Of a stretch of 17,911 nucleotides of DNA, positions 15,031-17,911 are shown in pieces (within the stretch, counting starts at the first letter, position 1; each line of letters begins with the position of its first letter). A program made the position numbers and the translations under genes. The notes under the pieces are model-generated. The model did not search any database, was not told the DNA's origin, and saw only the letters and a program-made list of their open reading frames with translations. This DNA is from Enterobacteriaceae bacterium UBA5654 (GTDB lineage Bacteria > Pseudomonadota > Gammaproteobacteria > Enterobacterales > Enterobacteriaceae): the NCBI GenBank assembly GCA_002421005.1, contig DIJC01000011.1, positions 50,788 to 68,698 of the forward strand, written 5' to 3'.

Positions 15031-16296
15031 ATGAGCAAAACACATTTAACAGAACAGAAGTTTTCCGACTTCGCCCTGCACCCTAAGGTGATTGAAGCCC
15101 TTGAAACTAAAGGCTTTCATAACTGTACGCCCATTCAGGCACTGGCCCTCCCGCTAACGCTGGCAGGTCGTGATGTTGCAGGGCAGGCGCAAACCGGTAC
15201 CGGGAAAACGATGGCGTTTCTGACGTCAACGTTTCATTATCTTCTTTCTCACCCGGCAATTGCAGACCGCCAGGTGAACCAACCGCGTGCATTAATCATG
15301 GCCCCGACCCGCGAATTAGCGGTGCAGATCCATGCTGATGCCGAACCGCTGGCGCAGTCTACCGGCCTGAAATTAGGGCTGGCATACGGCGGCGACGGCT
15401 ACGACAAACAGCTTAAAGTGCTGGAAAGCGGCGTCGATATTCTCATCGGCACCACCGGTCGTCTGATCGATTACGCCAAACAAAACCATATCAACCTGAA
15501 CGCCATTCAGGTCGTCGTGCTGGACGAAGCCGATCGTATGTACGATCTGGGCTTTATTAAAGACATTCGCTGGCTGTTCCGCCGTATGCCTGCGGCTAAC
15601 CAGCGCCTGAACATGCTGTTCTCCGCCACCCTGTCTTATCGCGTACGCGAACTGGCGTTTGAACAAATGAACAATGCCGAATACGTTGAGGTCGAACCGG
15701 AACAGAAAACCGGCCACCGTATTAAAGAAGAGCTTTTCTATCCGTCCAACGAAGAAAAAATGCGTTTGCTGCAAACGCTGATCGAAGAAGAGTGGCCGGA
15801 TCGGGCGATTATTTTCGCCAATACCAAACACCGCTGTGAAGACATCTGGGGTCATCTGGCCGCTGACGGCCATCGCGTAGGTCTGCTGACCGGCGACGTA
15901 GCGCAGAAAAAACGCCTGCGTATTCTCGACGAATTCACCCGTGGCGATCTGGATATTCTGGTAGCGACTGACGTCGCGGCGCGTGGTCTGCACATTCCTG
16001 CGGTGACGCACGTGTTCAACTACGACATGCCTGACGACTGTGAAGATTACGTCCACCGCATCGGCCGTACCGGTCGCGCAGGGGCAAGCGGTCACTCGAT
16101 CAGCCTGGCCTGCGAAGAATATGCGCTGAACGTCCCGGCGATTGAAACGTATATCGGGCATTCCATTCCGGTCAGCAAATACAACCCGGATGCCTTGCTC
16201 ACTGAACTGCCGAGACCGCTGCGCCTGACGCGTCCGCGTCCGGGTAATGGCCCGCGCCGTACGGGTGCACCGCGTAATCGTCGTCGTCCAGGATAA
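15031..16296 (+). CDS. rhlB: DEAD-box RNA helicase RhlB (degradosome)
   Basis: This 421-aa ATP-dependent RNA helicase unwinds structured RNA for RNase E and PNPase in the degradosome. It has the Q motif near residues 9-38 (FSDFALHPKV to CTPIQ), Walker A AQTGTGKT at 53-60, PTRELA at 92-97, DEAD at 165-168, SAT at 198-200, ARGLHIP and HRIGRTGR in the second RecA domain. A basic tail of about 25 residues (RLTRPRPGNGPRRTG and on) binds RNA or RNase E. Length equals E. coli RhlB. The ATG at 15031 follows TACCACACT with no clear ribosome site. It forms an operon with gppA, five bases downstream. Confidence 0.98.
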   Translation: MSKTHLTEQKFSDFALHPKVIEALETKGFHNCTPIQALALPLTLAGRDVAGQAQTGTGKTMAFLTSTFHYLLSHPAIADRQVNQPRALIMAPTRELAVQIHADAEPLAQSTGLKLGLAYGGDGYDKQLKVLESGVDILIGTTGRLIDYAKQNHINLNAIQVVVLDEADRMYDLGFIKDIRWLFRRMPAANQRLNMLFSATLSYRVRELAFEQMNNAEYVEVEPEQKTGHRIKEELFYPSNEEKMRLLQTLIEEEWPDRAIIFANTKHRCEDIWGHLAADGHRVGLLTGDVAQKKRLRILDEFTRGDLDILVATDVAARGLHIPAVTHVFNYDMPDDCEDYVHRIGRTGRAGASGHSISLACEEYALNVPAIETYIGHSIPVSKYNPDALLTELPRPLRLTRPRPGNGPRRTGAPRNRRRPG

Positions 16297-16301
16297 CGAA
16301 A

Positions 16302-17813
16302 ATGCCCTCTGCCGCTTCGCTTTATGCCGCCATCGATCTGGGATCGAATAGTTTTCATATGCTGGTCGTGCGCGAGGTGGCGGGCAGTATCCAGACCGTC
16401 GCCCGGATTAAGCGCAAAGTGCGGCTGGCGGCAGGTCTGAGCGGCAGTAACGTCCTCTCACCGGAAGCCATGGAGCGCGGCTGGCAATGCCTGCGGCTGT
16501 TTGCCGAGCGCCTTCAGGATATCCCCCAGCCGCAAATTCGCGTGGTGGCGACCGCCACATTACGCCTTGCGGTGAATGCGGGCGAATTTATCGCCAAAGC
16601 GCAGGACATCCTCGGCTGCACGGTGCAGGTCATTAAGGGCGAAGAAGAAGCACGTCTGATTTATCAGGGCGTGGCGCACACCACTGGCGGCGCCGATCAG
16701 CGTCTGGTGGTCGATATCGGCGGTGCCAGTACCGAATTGGTTACCGGCACCGGCGCGCAAACCACTTCGCTGTTTAGCCTCTCAATGGGCTGCGTGACCT
16801 GGCTTGAGCGCTATTTTTCCAGTCGCAATCTCGGTAAAGACAATTTTGACGAAGCGGAAAAAGCCGCGCGTGAAGTGCTGCGCCCGATAGCCGACGAACT
16901 GCGCTATCACGGCTGGAAAGTCTGTGTCGGCGCGTCGGGCACGGTGCAGGCGCTTCAGGAAATCATGATGGCGCAGGGCATGGATGAGCGCATCACCCTT
17001 GCCAAACTGGAACAGCTGAAACAACGCGCGATCCAGTGCGGGCGTCTTGAAGAACTGGAAATTGAAGGGCTGACGCTGGAGCGCGCGCTGGTTTTCCCCA
17101 GCGGTCTGGCGATCCTGATCGCTATTTTCACCGAGCTGAATATTCAGTGCATGACCCTGGCGGGTGGCGCGCTACGTGAAGGCCTGGTGTACGGCATGTT
17201 GCATCTGACCGTTGACGAAGATATTCGCAGCCGCACGATGCGTAATATTCAGCGCCGGTTTATGGTCGACATTGAACAGGCACAGCGGGTGGCCCGACTG
17301 GCCTCCCGGCTGGCAAATCAGTTAGGGCAGACGTGGGATCTGGAGCTTATCAGCCGTGAACTGCTGGCAAATGCCTGTTTGTTGCACGAAATTGGTTTAA
17401 GCGTCGATTTCAAATCCGCCCCCCAGCACGCGGCCTATCTGGTAAAAAATCTCGATCTCCCTGGCTTTACCCCGGCACAAAAAAAGCTGCTGGCGACGCT
17501 GGTACTTAATCAGACCAACACTATCGATCTCTCTTCACTTCATCAGCAAAATGCCGTACCACCGCGTGTAGCGGAGCATTTGTGTCGCCTGCTGCGTCTG
17601 GCCATTTTATTTGCCAGCCGTCGGCGCGACGATTTGGTGCCGGATATCCAGCTTGAAGCCGACGGTGAAAAACTGCGGCTGACGCTGCCCGCTGGCTGGC
17701 TGGCGCATCATCCGCTGGGAACCGAGCTTATTGAGCAGGAAAGCCAGTGGCAGAGCTATGTCCACTGGCCGCTGGAAGTGCTGTCATCAGAAGAGCCGTC
17801 AGGGCGTCTGTAG
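16302..17813 (+). CDS. gppA: Guanosine pentaphosphate phosphatase GppA
   Basis: This 503-aa enzyme of the Ppx/GppA family (ASKHA fold) converts pppGpp to ppGpp in the stringent response and can degrade polyphosphate. The first phosphate-binding motif is AAIDLGSNSFHMLV near residues 8-21. Then come ATATLRLA (about 84-91), the GEEEARLIYQGVA loop around residue 110, VVDIGGASTELV near 132-143 and the AGGALREGLVYGM motif near 285-297. The C-terminal half is the HD-like helical domain with LHEIGLSVDFK. The start follows rhlB by five bases with AGGA upstream. E. coli GppA is 494 aa and ends in HWPLEVH; here the end reads HWPLEV, then LSSEEPSGRL, so the C-terminus is rebuilt and about 9-10 residues longer. 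Confidence 0.97.
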   Translation: MPSAASLYAAIDLGSNSFHMLVVREVAGSIQTVARIKRKVRLAAGLSGSNVLSPEAMERGWQCLRLFAERLQDIPQPQIRVVATATLRLAVNAGEFIAKAQDILGCTVQVIKGEEEARLIYQGVAHTTGGADQRLVVDIGGASTELVTGTGAQTTSLFSLSMGCVTWLERYFSSRNLGKDNFDEAEKAAREVLRPIADELRYHGWKVCVGASGTVQALQEIMMAQGMDERITLAKLEQLKQRAIQCGRLEELEIEGLTLERALVFPSGLAILIAIFTELNIQCMTLAGGALREGLVYGMLHLTVDEDIRSRTMRNIQRRFMVDIEQAQRVARLASRLANQLGQTWDLELISRELLANACLLHEIGLSVDFKSAPQHAAYLVKNLDLPGFTPAQKKLLATLVLNQTNTIDLSSLHQQNAVPPRVAEHLCRLLRLAILFASRRRDDLVPDIQLEADGEKLRLTLPAGWLAHHPLGTELIEQESQWQSYVHWPLEVLSSEEPSGRL

Positions 17814-17911
17814 CCCGTTGATGGCAACCCAACTTTCCGTCACCTTATGCGTTTTCGGATGGATATAGCGGATGAGGAAGAGGGACGGCTCTCTACCCGC
17901 AATTCCCCCTC
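17799..17911 (-). CDS. Unidentified partial reading frame after gppA
   Basis: The minus-strand frame from the window edge to TGA at 17799-17801 encodes 36 residues: GGIAGREPSLFLIRYIHP, then KTHKVTESWVAINGLQTP. It runs tail to tail with gppA and overlaps its last 15 bases. It does not match the C-terminus of Rep helicase (remembered as ending NLKAMMAAKRGK), the gene expected here. The HPKTHKVT stretch reminds me of short Icd/Ash-type proteins of P4-like phages, but that is an impression only. The frame includes rare codons (AGA, CTA, GGA). It may be a true gene end or chance. Confidence 0.25.
   Translation of the reverse strand, partial: GGIAGREPSLFLIRYIHPKTHKVTESWVAINGLQTP

Noticed and set aside
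15373..16161. Minus-strand frame (262 codons) opposite rhlB
   Set aside because: Mirror frame of a clear DEAD-box helicase gene; no ribosome site and no recognisable motif.

Overview
The window is chromosomal DNA of a member of the Enterobacteriaceae. The gene order (rhlB-gppA facing away from trxA-rho-wec operon-yifK-argX-hisR-leuT) is that of the E. coli/Salmonella rho region, and every full-length protein aligns by eye over its whole length with the remembered E. coli homologue. Moderately diverged residues and GC-rich third positions suggest an Enterobacter/Lelliottia/Klebsiella-like genus, but the genus cannot be fixed from here. There is no insertion sequence, CRISPR array, integrase or defence system, and nothing that looks like a wholly new system.

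Layout from left to right. Positions 1-247 hold three tRNA genes on the minus strand (the 5' tip of leuT, then hisR and argX) under a strong promoter at 269-297. yifK (353-1735, minus) encodes an amino-acid permease. Positions 1914-12750 hold the enterobacterial common antigen (ECA) operon, minus strand, transcribed wecA-wzzE-wecB-wecC-wecD-wecE-wzxE-wecF-wzyE-wecG and closed by a strong intrinsic terminator at 1856-1903. rho (12971-14230, minus) has its own terminator, a long leader and a promoter. trxA (14558-14887, minus) stands back to back with rhlB-gppA (15031-17813, plus). The last 98 bases do not show the end of rep, which follows gppA in E. coli; they hold the end of an unidentified minus-strand reading frame.

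How the genes work together. WecA loads GlcNAc-1-phosphate on undecaprenyl phosphate. WecB and WecC make UDP-ManNAcA, which WecG adds. WecE and WecD make dTDP-Fuc4NAc, which WecF adds. WzxE flips the lipid-linked trisaccharide, WzyE polymerises it and WzzE sets chain length. The enzymes that make the dTDP-4-keto-6-deoxyglucose precursor (rffH/rmlA2 and rffG/rmlB2) lie between wecC and wecD in E. coli and are absent here. wecC and wecD overlap directly, so the precursor must come from rml genes elsewhere.

Main points for a second look: the missing rffG-rffH pair; a rho leader that keeps the RhoL peptide frame but has lost its start codon; the altered 3' end of gppA with unfamiliar DNA beyond it; and a 25-bp tandem repeat between trxA and rhlB.
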